64,000 bases of DNA from G963556115 sp963675945 (GTDB lineage Bacteria > Planctomycetota > SZUA-567), in contig OY780932.1 in the NCBI GenBank assembly GCA_963675945.1, positions 2,232,001 through 2,296,000 of the forward strand. The letters run 5' to 3'. The position numbers were made by a program, and so were the translations under genes. This document shows, in pieces, positions 9,276 through 17,580 of the stretch (positions within the stretch are counted from its first letter, which is position 1; each line of letters begins with the position of its first letter). The notes beneath the pieces are model-generated. The model was given only the letters and a program-made list of their open reading frames with translations, ran no database searches and had not been told where the DNA came from.

Positions 9276-9950
9276 ATGGATGAAAAATTTAGAAGTAAAA
9301 CTCAATTAAAACTTATTAATTCTGCCGGCCCTTTATTTGCCGAGAATGGCTTGAAGGGAACCAGAATGCGTGAAATTACTGAGAGCGCAAGGGTGAATGT
9401 GGCTGGAATTAATTATCATTTTGGCAGTAAGGATAATTTGTATAAAGAGATTGTTGAGCATGTTTTTAAGCAAATAGGCTATGTCAGTATTGGTGAACTG
9501 TGGCAAGAACATCTGGATAAGAAGGTTAATGAAAATGAAATTCTAAGCATGGTGTATAATTACTTGGAAATTAATTTTACGAGTTTTTTTAATAGCAATC
9601 ATCCATTGTGGTATTTTAAAATAATTCACAGGTGTTTTATGGACTCAAAATTGAGCATGAACTATTTTTTTGAAAAGTTATATAAGATTGATTTCGCGGC
9701 GGTAAAAAGTATACATATGATCTTGCATAATGACTTGAATGAGTTGGAAATTGATGCGTGGTTAACTGTATGGTATACTCAAAGTATAGGACTAAATATA
9801 CTTATTCCTGCACTTACATCTGAAAGTTATACTGATGATATAATGGCAATGAATTTTAAAAATATGGTATTGAAGTATACCTATTGTGCGGTAACCCCAT
9901 TGTTTAAATCTTATGCCGAGTATTGTAAATCGTTATATCTGGAAAACTAA
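9276..9950 (+). CDS. TetR-family transcriptional regulator
   Basis: 224 residues with an N-terminal TetR DNA-binding domain: the AAGPLFAENGLKGTRMREI-like stretch leads into TESARVNVAGINYHFGSKDNLYKEIVEHVF, which is the canonical HTH with YHFGSK. The C-terminal ligand domain is AT-rich in codon use and not assignable to a subfamily. It sits 79 bases after the flavodoxin gene in the same direction and may be a second regulator of the efflux unit or a separate transcription unit. The start ATG has only a weak ribosome site. Confidence 0.88.
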   Translation: MDEKFRSKTQLKLINSAGPLFAENGLKGTRMREITESARVNVAGINYHFGSKDNLYKEIVEHVFKQIGYVSIGELWQEHLDKKVNENEILSMVYNYLEINFTSFFNSNHPLWYFKIIHRCFMDSKLSMNYFFEKLYKIDFAAVKSIHMILHNDLNELEIDAWLTVWYTQSIGLNILIPALTSESYTDDIMAMNFKNMVLKYTYCAVTPLFKSYAEYCKSLYLEN

Positions 9951-10788
9951 TTATGGCTTGTGGGGTATGTTTCTCGTGCTGGTAATGCGAAATTTGATAG
10001 CGGCAATAATGAGGCAAAGCCTAGACTGGATTATTGGTTTTTGAGGTTTGAGAATATTGGATACCTTATTAAGTCTGCTTAGAATAAATTGGATATTGTA
10101 GAAGGTTGTTAAAAAATCCTGTAAGTCCTTGTGTGTAAAGGCTTACAGGCTTTAAATACTTGGTTGCTCCTCTCAAGAGCGGCTGGGCTAGTGTAACTGT
10201 TGGGGTCGTGTATTCTGTGCTTGTTTCTGTCTTCCGTCCTTTTATAATCTGAGTTTATTATAACAGCAAGCAGGAAATGGCAGAAAAATCTCAAGGCTAA
10301 ACCATTATATAAAGAATCTGGCAACTTATGGGAGAATGGCTAAAGATAGAGATTCTCCGGGTAGTTTTGCGGGATGAATTATTAGCGCTGGAAGAGTTCG
10401 GTAGTATGTATAAGCAGTATTATTTATAGAGTGCCGACGGGTGGGAGATATTCTACCCGTCTTCAGCACCCTCAGGGATCTCTTCTTCGATAGAGTAACG
10501 CAAGAGTCTGGGTAAGGAGGAATCAGATATTTTATTCTCGTAATGACACTTCGTTCTTGCTAAACGCAAGAGAATATTGTATGCTCTTAAGAGGTATCGT
10601 TATTGGGGCAGATCATAATACGCAAAGAGCGTCACAATAAGGTATTAAGCTACAGAGCAGAACGGCGAATTATTTTTTAAATATTGTTTAAATATTGTTG
10701 CTCCGCCAGTAGTAAATGTTGATAATTAATGATATGGCAAAATGTTAATATATGATTAAATATCTGTGGCAAATGGAAGAGGAAAATT
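9951..10788. other. Gene-poor stretch with a tRNA-3'-end-like fragment and hairpins
   Basis: No convincing gene. At 10118-10149 CCTGTAAG pairs with CTTACAGG. Read on the minus strand this hairpin ends in T6, like a terminator. Right next to it, 10151-10175 closely resembles the 3' end of the tRNA-Gln at 38 kb and the bases following it (TTTAAA...TTGGTTGC.CCTC). A second short hairpin, GACGGGT/ACCCGTC, is near 10437-10462. A 33-codon open stretch at 10328-10429 has no recognisable product. Confidence 0.4.
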
Positions 10789-12345
10789 ATGGATTTCAAA
10801 AAATGCAGCATAGGTATTGAACTTGGTTCAACTAGAATTAAATCTGTTTTAATCGATGAAAATGGGAGTACCTTAGCTACTGGTGGCTATGGGTGGGAGA
10901 ATAAACTTGTCGATAATATCTGGACTTATGCGATCGACGAGATCTGGGAAGGTATTCAGGCTGCTTATTCTGAATTAAGAGAGAATATAGAGAAAAAGTA
11001 CTCTTGTGACTTTACCACAGTTGGGGCAATTGGTTTTAGTGGCATGATGCATGGGTATATGGCTTTTGACCATGAGAATAAGCTCTTGGTTCCATTTAGA
11101 ACTTGGCGAAATAACTTGCAAGGTGTGGCAAGTAAGGAGCTTACAGAATTGTTTGGCTATCCTATTCCACAGAGGTGGACAGTCGCCCATCTAAGGCAGG
11201 CAATTTTAAATGGAGAAGAGCATGTAGGTAAGATCGACTTTTTGTCGACTCTTGCAAGTTATGTGCACTACCGTCTGACCGGGGAGAAGGTTATAGGTGT
11301 GGGTGAAGCATCAGGTATGTTCCCTATAGATTTAGAGACTAAATCATATAACGGAAGGATGGTTGAGCAGTTCAAAGAACTAACCGGTATAAATCTCACA
11401 GACATATTCCCCAAGGTCTTGGTGGCTGGAGAAGATGCAGGACATCTGACCCCAGAAGGAGCAAAGCTACTTGATGTCAGTGGTAAATTAGAGGCTGGAA
11501 TACCTTTCTGCCCACCAGAAGGCGATGCTGGAACAGGAATGGTTGCGACAAACAGTGTAAAGAAGAGAACCGCTAATGTGTCGGCCGGAACCTCAGTATT
11601 TGCCATGATTGTACTGGAAAAAGGCTTATCCAAGGTTTATAGCGAGATTGATGAAGTAACCACGCCGAGTGGTGATTTAGTAGCTATGGTTCACTGTAAT
11701 AACTGTACCTCAGATTTGAATGCCTGGGTCAATCTATTTGGGGAAGTCTTAGCTGAGTTTGGGGTAAAACCTGATGCTGACGAACTCTTTGGAAAGCTCT
11801 ATCGAAAAGCTCTGGAAGGTGATAAGGATTGCGGCGGGCTACTGGCATATCCATACTTGTCGGGTGAGCATAGTACAGGATTTGAGGAAGGCAGACCTCT
11901 ATTTGTCAGAAATGCTGACAGTAAGTTTAATCTGGCCAACTTTATGCTGACAAATTTGTGTACATCGCTCGGAGCCTTGAATATCGGCTTAAAAATCCTC
12001 TTTGAGAATGAAGGTGTAGAAATTGATGAAATGCTGGGGCATGGAGGCTTATTCAAGACTGCAGGAGTAGGCGATGTCATAATGGCAAGAGCAACAAATT
12101 CTCCAGTAACAACCATGGCGACTGCGTCGGAAGGCGGGGCGTGGGGCATAGCACTGCTCGCGCAGTTTATATTGAATGATTTTGACGATTTAGCCGAGTA
12201 CTTGGAGACAAAGGTGTTCTCTGATGTTGAGAAGGTAATGGTCAAGCCTGAGAAAGATGGTATTGCAGGCTTTAATACCTTTATGCAGAGATATGTTGGC
12301 GGCCTTGACATTGAACATGCTGCTGTGGCTAATCTCAAATCTTAA
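10789..12345 (+). CDS. FGGY-family carbohydrate kinase (ribulokinase/xylulokinase-like)
   Basis: 518 residues, full length. It would phosphorylate a sugar or sugar alcohol using ATP. The N-terminal actin-fold phosphate loop is IGIELGSTRIKSVLID; the substrate-facing segment is IGFSGMMHGYMAFD...PFRTWRN; the second ATPase-fold half has NVSAGTSVFAMIVLEKG and MLGHGGLFKTAGVGDVIMARA, with the C-terminal ASEGGAWGIALLA helix. AGAGGA lies before the ATG. It stands alone between gene-free regions and ends at a terminator. Its substrate is unknown; the sugar transporters 30 kb away may supply it, but nothing links them directly. Confidence 0.9.
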   Translation: MDFKKCSIGIELGSTRIKSVLIDENGSTLATGGYGWENKLVDNIWTYAIDEIWEGIQAAYSELRENIEKKYSCDFTTVGAIGFSGMMHGYMAFDHENKLLVPFRTWRNNLQGVASKELTELFGYPIPQRWTVAHLRQAILNGEEHVGKIDFLSTLASYVHYRLTGEKVIGVGEASGMFPIDLETKSYNGRMVEQFKELTGINLTDIFPKVLVAGEDAGHLTPEGAKLLDVSGKLEAGIPFCPPEGDAGTGMVATNSVKKRTANVSAGTSVFAMIVLEKGLSKVYSEIDEVTTPSGDLVAMVHCNNCTSDLNAWVNLFGEVLAEFGVKPDADELFGKLYRKALEGDKDCGGLLAYPYLSGEHSTGFEEGRPLFVRNADSKFNLANFMLTNLCTSLGALNIGLKILFENEGVEIDEMLGHGGLFKTAGVGDVIMARATNSPVTTMATASEGGAWGIALLAQFILNDFDDLAEYLETKVFSDVEKVMVKPEKDGIAGFNTFMQRYVGGLDIEHAAVANLKS

Positions 12346-12478
12346 CCCAGGATAAGAGTGGGAACAAAGCGGAATAATGGTTTTAAGATAGTAATGCCTA
12401 GTTATAAAGCACATAAGACAGTAGGTTATTCTGGGTAAATGTGTTATAATTTAAATAGTAATTAGTGCCTTTTTTTTG

Positions 12479-12518
12479 TGAGTTATTCATTCTGGGGAGT
12501 GGATAACTCATTTTTATT
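12479..12518 (+). terminator. Rho-independent terminator after the FGGY kinase
   Basis: TGAGTTAT pairs with ATAACTCA. The stem continues inside as CATTC/GAGTG and is followed by TTTTTATT. Confidence 0.75.
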
Positions 12519-12718
12519 GTAGCATAGTTATAAGTTGTTGTGTGGACATTAAATAAAGCTGTAAGTCCTGTTAATTTGCTGATATTATACTAAATTAAAC
12601 TAGAGACAGTAAGTTATAGAGATTAATCTATAAGATGTTTTTTTATTGATTTTGCAAGAGCAATGTGTATCATTATATATATTGTTTGTTATTGTGCCTA
12701 CGCTAAGTGAGTTTTTAT

Positions 12719-12969
12719 ATGAGTAAAACCGGAATATTGGTTTTACTGCTAGTCGCCACGTTCGCAGTAGTGTACATACTGGATTTGAGGAATTTGTGTG
12801 TCAGTTAACCGGAACAGAGGGCATCCTCAATAAAAGTAAATATGATAAAGTGTATATGGTTAGAAATGATATTCTTGACGCGGGAGTTGAAGATTACTGG
12901 ACATTGGAAAATGGTGATGAGTGTGGGCAGGGGAGATTAATTTATTTCAAGTTAAGTGATAAGCAATAG
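12719..12969 (+). pseudogene. Small membrane-anchored protein gene, apparently frameshifted
   Basis: An ATG at 12719 opens a hydrophobic helix (MSKTGILVLLLVATFAVVYI) that stops after 29 codons. Another frame of the same stretch is open from 12725 to a stop at 12969 and reads protein-like: FEEFVCQLTGTEGILNKSKY, then DKVYMVRNDILDAGVEDYWT. That frame has no standard start codon of its own. Joining the two by one frameshift near 12787 would give an 80-85 residue protein with one N-terminal membrane helix. No homologue is recognised. It may instead be a real programmed shift or a sequencing error. Confidence 0.4.
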
Positions 12970-13183
12970 CAGCAAATTGAGCAAGATGCACGCGAATAGC
13001 ATAATTTAAGGCGCCAGCATAAAGTGGAGACGCATTCAAGCAGAGTACTAATTCTGTATAGATTAATCTTGGTATAAAGTCGTCGACGATTGGAGCGATG
13101 TTCTGAGTCTGCAAATAATCATATGTATGAGTGGAATCAAGTTGTGTAACTATATATTGCTATTAATAATTTGCTATGTTTTC

Positions 13184-13212
13184 TTGACAATTAATTAGGA
13201 TTATATTATTAT
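13184..13212 (+). promoter_or_regulatory. Sigma70 promoter pointing into the IS3 element
   Basis: TTGACA at 13184-13189, a 17-base spacer and TATTAT at 13207-13212. Nothing is encoded between it and the IS end at 13253. Without the element it would lie about 90 bases before the GTG start of the SEL1 operon, so it is probably that operon's original promoter. Confidence 0.6.
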
Positions 13213-13304
13213 GAAATAGAGTGTTTTGTTATTAGTTATGCTCTATTTAAAGTGGTCTAATCTGTCAAGACAAAATAACAGGTTGTTTAAGGTGGAAACT
13301 AAAT

Positions 13305-13353
13305 CTTGCAGTAATGGAGCGCAGGGCGTAGCCCGGAGCGGAATTACTGCAAG
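13305..13353. repeat. Hairpin with GGAGCG/GAGCGGA internal loop inside the IS3 element
   Basis: CTTGCAGTAAT pairs perfectly with ATTACTGCAAG. Inside are an asymmetric loop GGAGCGCA / GGAGCGGA and a small GGGC-GTA-GCCC stem. It lies just after the orfB stop codon, within the IS boundary. The same architecture occurs at 24436-24490 inside an unrelated IS481 element. Confidence 0.7.
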
Positions 13354-13364
13354 GGCGGTAACTT

Positions 13365-14195
13365 CTACGCCACATCAATTTTCTTATTTCTATTACTAAA
13401 ATATACTTCACGCGGTGTACGCTTACTCAGACTGGAATGCCTTCTTTCATTGTTGTAATACTCAAAATATTTATCTAACGCATCATACGCTGCAAAATAG
13501 TTCTTATACTCAGTCAAATAGACTTCTTCATACTTCACTGTACGCCAGAGCCGTTCGATCATTATATTATCAAACGCTCTGCCCTTACCGGACATGCTTA
13601 TCCAGATACTATTCTCTTTCAGCACTTCAGTAAAGTCATTGCTCGTATATTGGCTACCCTGATCTGTATTGAAAATCAATGGCTTTGACTCTTCAAGAGC
13701 ATTCTTCAGTGCGCTTACACAGAAGCTGCTGTCCATTACCATAGAAAGCTCCCAAGAAATCACATAGCGACTATACCAGTCCATTACAGCAGTAAGATAT
13801 GCATTGCCGTGGCGGAGTGGAATATAGGTTATATCGCTCACCCAGACCTGATCTACCTTGTCGATTTCCATGTCGCGTAACAGATACGGATATACTTTAT
13901 GCTCTTGATTTTTAGCAGTGAAACGTTTCTTAGGGTATATCGCCTGTAAGCCCATCTCCCGCATCAAGCGTCTGACTTTATGCCGTCCAATTTTAAAACC
14001 AAACCTTCTCAAGTCTTCAGTGATTGTGCGAGAACCTTTAAAAGGATGCTTGATAAAGAGATCATCAATTACCTTCTTAATTTCAAAATCCTGCTTATTC
14101 TCAGCTTGTGATTTATAATAATAGGCTGAGCGAGAGATTTCTAAGAGTTCGCATTGCCTGGAGACAGACAACTTTGATTTATTTGGTTCAATCAT
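13365..14195 (-). CDS. IS3-family transposase OrfB (DDE catalytic part)
   Basis: 276 residues from the ATG at 14195. Normally it would be made as an OrfAB fusion: the -1 frame after the A9 run (KNLTSSSVEEKRN...) is open straight into this ORF. The HTH_21 segment (SVSRQCELLEISRSAYYY) is followed by the integrase core with DDE residues in VWVSDITYIP, FNTDQGSQYTS and the Glu of MIERLWRTVKYEEVYL. All three are present, so the enzyme looks active. Confidence 0.93.
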   Translation of the reverse strand: MIEPNKSKLSVSRQCELLEISRSAYYYKSQAENKQDFEIKKVIDDLFIKHPFKGSRTITEDLRRFGFKIGRHKVRRLMREMGLQAIYPKKRFTAKNQEHKVYPYLLRDMEIDKVDQVWVSDITYIPLRHGNAYLTAVMDWYSRYVISWELSMVMDSSFCVSALKNALEESKPLIFNTDQGSQYTSNDFTEVLKENSIWISMSGKGRAFDNIMIERLWRTVKYEEVYLTEYKNYFAAYDALDKYFEYYNNERRHSSLSKRTPREVYFSNRNKKIDVA

Positions 14196-14208
14196 GTTGC
14201 GTTTTTCC

Positions 14209-14493
14209 TCAACCGAGGAGCTCGTCAGATTTTTTTTTAAGCCAGTCGTTCTCGATTTTCAAACGACCAATTTGCTCATACAGTTTTGCCTTTTCATCTT
14301 CATCTTTAACAACTTTTTTCTTACGCTTATCTGAGAAAATATCGGGAAGTCCCTCAAGCATGAATTTCTTCCATTGCCTAATCTGGTTGGGGTGAACCTC
14401 AAATTTTGCAGCCAGCTCTGCAAGAGACCGATCACCTTTAATCGCTTGCAAAGCAACTTTTGCTTTAAAATCAGCCGTAAAACTCTTTCTCAT
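14209..14493 (-). CDS. IS3-family transposase OrfA (HTH protein)
   Basis: 94 residues: MRKSFTADFKAKVALQAIKG begins an HTH domain with VHPNQIRQWKKFMLEGLPDIF, followed by a leucine-zipper-like helix (KAKLYEQIGRLKIENDWLKKKSDELLG). It binds the IS ends. Its last codons contain the A9 slippery run used to make the OrfAB transposase. A ribosome site (GAAAGGAATTATCC) precedes the ATG. Confidence 0.93.
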   Translation of the reverse strand: MRKSFTADFKAKVALQAIKGDRSLAELAAKFEVHPNQIRQWKKFMLEGLPDIFSDKRKKKVVKDEDEKAKLYEQIGRLKIENDWLKKKSDELLG

Positions 14494-14613
14494 GGATAAT
14501 TCCTTTCTCTATTAATACTATCGGAAAAATCCACCTTATTCAACTGTCCAGTTTTATTAGACCATTATAATTGTTTTTAGGCAATATAGCGCGTAGGATG
14601 TTGAGGAGAAGGT

Positions 14614-17565
14614 GTGAAGATTGTGGGGAAGTTGCTAATAGTAATGTGTCTTTTGGTGGTACAGGCAAATGCAGCAGAGTTGTTGGAGTACACTGTTAAT
14701 ACTTCAGTTTCAATCACTTCAGAGGTTGATGAAGAACAAGCGTACGAAATTGCTAAAGTTAAACTGTGTAGAAAAGCGCTTGTTGATTCGATGCGGGGGG
14801 AAGAGAATCAGATTGTACGCCGGAACTGGAAGATGCTTGGGGTGGAGCCGGTTGTCTTTGAGAGACCACATAAGTACTTTAAAGAGGTAATTCTCCTAGA
14901 TAAAAAGCAGCAAGATGGCGTGTTGCAGGTAAAAGCAAAGGTTGTGGTTGACCGGTCTGGTCTGTACTCTCTTATCAATCAAGCAACAGCCAGCGTAATT
15001 GATAATATTAATGATGTAGGTTTGACCGTGCTGTTTCTTGCGCGCTCATCGGATAAAGAGATTAACTATAGTGAAAATGTTATCCAGGATGATATCGTCC
15101 TGGATGATGCTACTGACTCTGAAGTTATTATCAATAAGAGTAAGAGTATAAAGCGTGAGAGCCAGTTTACCACGCGGGCTATAGATTCTACAGAAATTCT
15201 TACCAATATAACCTCACGCCTGACAGATTCCGGGATCCAGCTATATAGTTTAGAGGCTCTGTTGCCGTATGTTGCAAACAGTGCTGACTTTGAGTCATAT
15301 TTGAATGACTTGAAGGAGAGTTACATCGGTTATGTGGATGCAAATGGGGTATACAAAAGTGGTGATATTGATAAAAATGTAGCCTTTGTGCAGAGAGAGA
15401 TCTGCGCTATGCAGCCGCATCCACAGTATTTTGCCCTTGGTAAAATTGATATTGGTAACGTTACTTATGATGCCGAACAGAAGTTATATCGGGCGGTTGC
15501 AAAGTGTAGTATGACACTGTGGAATTTGAATGCAGGGATGTTTCCCGTGACTATTGCAACAACTCCAATAATTACTGCCGTTGTTGCGACGCCAGAGAAG
15601 AAAGAGGCGCTGAAGAAGGCGGCAGAAGAGGCGGCGACTAAGTGTGGTAATCAGATTTTAGATAGGATACGCAGCGCAATGCTTGAGCAGGCAAGTGTGA
15701 GAAAAAACAGTCCTGCCGGTGAAGAATTTGTTACTTCGGTTGCAGAGAAGCACTTGATTGATATTGATGAATCAAAACTCGCTAACGGACTTTCTGGCAG
15801 TATTGAAGACCAGCATCAAGTTGGTTATGAGGCGTATGTTGCGGGAAATTACCCCGAAGCTTTAGTAATTTTCCTTAGATTGGCGGGTGAAGGGTATGTA
15901 AAAGCGTATAACTCACTGGCAGAAATGTACTACTTTGGTAGAGGGGTTGAAGAAGACTTTGATGAAGCGGTAAAGTGGTATAAGAAGGGGGTAAGTCGAG
16001 GTAACTCTGATTCAGAATTTGGGTTGGCTAAATTATATTTTGCAGGTCATGGGGTGCCGAGAGACTATAGCGAGGGTTTGCGTCTTCTCAGATTGGCAGC
16101 AGATAAAGGAAATCCCAAAGCTATCTGTGAGCTTGGTAAAAAGTATTATAGCGGTATCGGGGTCGCGAGGGATTATTCCGAAGCCTTGAAGTGTTACAGG
16201 GAGGCTGAGAAAATGCTCTACCCTGAGGCAATTTTTAGTATGGGTGTGATGTACTTTTTAGGTCAAGGGGTGGTTGAGAGCAAAGAAGAGGCTATAAAAA
16301 GATATGAACTAGCCGGATATTTAGGGTGTGCGGAAGCTATTGTAGCCTTGGGTATGTTGTATGAAAATGGCATGGGCGTTGAGCAGAATAATAATAAGGC
16401 GGTTGAATATTATCAGCAAGCTTATGAAATGGAATTCATTCCGGCGACTGTACGTCTTGCGAATATGTATCTGGGAGGATTCGGGGTTGAAAAAAATGTT
16501 AATAAAGCTTTTCGGCTATTGAAAGAGGCTGCTAAACCACATCAACCCGAAGCGTTATTTGCTCTGGGAGGTTGTTACGAGTGTGGTTTAGGAGTGGATA
16601 AGGATCTTGCTCAGGCTCTGGTCTGGTACAAAAGAGCTGCAGGCTATGATTCTAGTGAGGCGATGTGGCGTATAGCAATATTCTATGTTCGTGGTGAAGG
16701 TGTCGATATTGATTATAAAACAGCAATGGACTGGTTAAAAACGGCTGATGAACTTGGTAATGCTCAAGCTCAAGTTGAACTTGGTAATTTTTATTATGAC
16801 GGTGTGGGTGTAGATATTGATTACGCTGAGGCGTTAAAGTGGTATAGAAAAGCTGCTGACAATGGTGATCCGCAAGGACAGTGGTTTGTTGGAAATATGT
16901 ATTCAAAAGGCCTGGGGGTAGAGCAAGACTATGCAGCAGCAGTAGAGTGGTATAAAAAATCTGCGAAAAAAGATTTTCCTAAAGCATATCTTAATTTGGG
17001 TAATATGTATAAGTTCGGAAATGGTGTGAATAAGGATCTTGAGCTGGCATTTGAAGCATTCTCCAAAGCTGCAGAACTTGGCGAAGCGGGAGGATATACT
17101 GCGCTAGCAATCCTGTATCGAGATGGAGAAGGCTTGAAAGAAGATGCGTATGAAGCTGTGCGTTATTTTGAAAAAGCCGGTGAACTCGGTGATGCAAATG
17201 CATATATACAGCTCGGATTGATGTTTGATACGGGTGAGCATGTATCAAGAGATGTGTATAAGGCACAGGAGTATTATACTAAGGCTGACGCTACGGGAAG
17301 TATTGAGGGAACGTTCCTGCTGGCAAGTTTATACAATGGAGGTGATTATAAGGTGCGAAATAAGCAGAAAGCATATGAATATTACCTTAAAGCTGCTGAA
17401 GCCGGATATGCTCCGGCACAGAAAATGATGGGGAAAATCTTTGAAGAAGGTGTAGTGGATCAGCATATAAGCTATAAGCAAGCTGTTTACTGGTATAAGC
17501 TTGCTGCAGAACAGGGTGATGCAGAGGCAAAACAGAAAGCTGAAGGACTCAAGTATTTCTATTAA
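14614..17565 (+). CDS. Giant exported SEL1-repeat protein with N-terminal LPP20/FlgT-like domain (1)
   Basis: 983 residues from a GTG start with a good ribosome site (GAGGAGAAGG). The signal peptide is KIVGKLLIVMCLLVVQANA|AE. Residues about 25-135 resemble the small alpha/beta domain of LPP20/FlgT-N proteins (AYEIAKVKLCRKALVDSMRG ... VKAKVVVD). A middle region to about residue 400 ends in a coiled stretch. About 15 SEL1 repeats (pattern A...LG.MY..G.GV..D...A..WY..AA..G) fill residues 405-975. Such repeats form a solenoid for protein-protein contacts, presumably in the periplasm or outside. First gene of a six-gene operon; an IS3 element sits 49 bases upstream. Paralogue of the next gene. Confidence 0.85.
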   Translation: MKIVGKLLIVMCLLVVQANAAELLEYTVNTSVSITSEVDEEQAYEIAKVKLCRKALVDSMRGEENQIVRRNWKMLGVEPVVFERPHKYFKEVILLDKKQQDGVLQVKAKVVVDRSGLYSLINQATASVIDNINDVGLTVLFLARSSDKEINYSENVIQDDIVLDDATDSEVIINKSKSIKRESQFTTRAIDSTEILTNITSRLTDSGIQLYSLEALLPYVANSADFESYLNDLKESYIGYVDANGVYKSGDIDKNVAFVQREICAMQPHPQYFALGKIDIGNVTYDAEQKLYRAVAKCSMTLWNLNAGMFPVTIATTPIITAVVATPEKKEALKKAAEEAATKCGNQILDRIRSAMLEQASVRKNSPAGEEFVTSVAEKHLIDIDESKLANGLSGSIEDQHQVGYEAYVAGNYPEALVIFLRLAGEGYVKAYNSLAEMYYFGRGVEEDFDEAVKWYKKGVSRGNSDSEFGLAKLYFAGHGVPRDYSEGLRLLRLAADKGNPKAICELGKKYYSGIGVARDYSEALKCYREAEKMLYPEAIFSMGVMYFLGQGVVESKEEAIKRYELAGYLGCAEAIVALGMLYENGMGVEQNNNKAVEYYQQAYEMEFIPATVRLANMYLGGFGVEKNVNKAFRLLKEAAKPHQPEALFALGGCYECGLGVDKDLAQALVWYKRAAGYDSSEAMWRIAIFYVRGEGVDIDYKTAMDWLKTADELGNAQAQVELGNFYYDGVGVDIDYAEALKWYRKAADNGDPQGQWFVGNMYSKGLGVEQDYAAAVEWYKKSAKKDFPKAYLNLGNMYKFGNGVNKDLELAFEAFSKAAELGEAGGYTALAILYRDGEGLKEDAYEAVRYFEKAGELGDANAYIQLGLMFDTGEHVSRDVYKAQEYYTKADATGSIEGTFLLASLYNGGDYKVRNKQKAYEYYLKAAEAGYAPAQKMMGKIFEEGVVDQHISYKQAVYWYKLAAEQGDAEAKQKAEGLKYFY

Positions 17566-17580
17566 AACTCGGGGAGTGTT

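Larger units (their letters stand above)
13253..14564 (-). mobile_element. Complete IS3-family insertion sequence (1312 bp)
   Basis: Terminal inverted repeats begin TGGTCTAAT at both ends (13253 forward; 14564 reverse), and both ends contain a further match, GGTGGA, about 40 bases inside. OrfA and OrfB lie on the minus strand and are joined by a run of nine A residues (T9 at 14230-14238 on the plus strand), the usual site of -1 frameshifting in IS3 elements. No clear target duplication is seen. A related element starts at 63204. Confidence 0.9.

Noticed and set aside
10109..10324. 71-codon minus-strand ORF
   Set aside because: It runs through the tRNA-like fragment and hairpin, has no ribosome site, and shows no protein family likeness.
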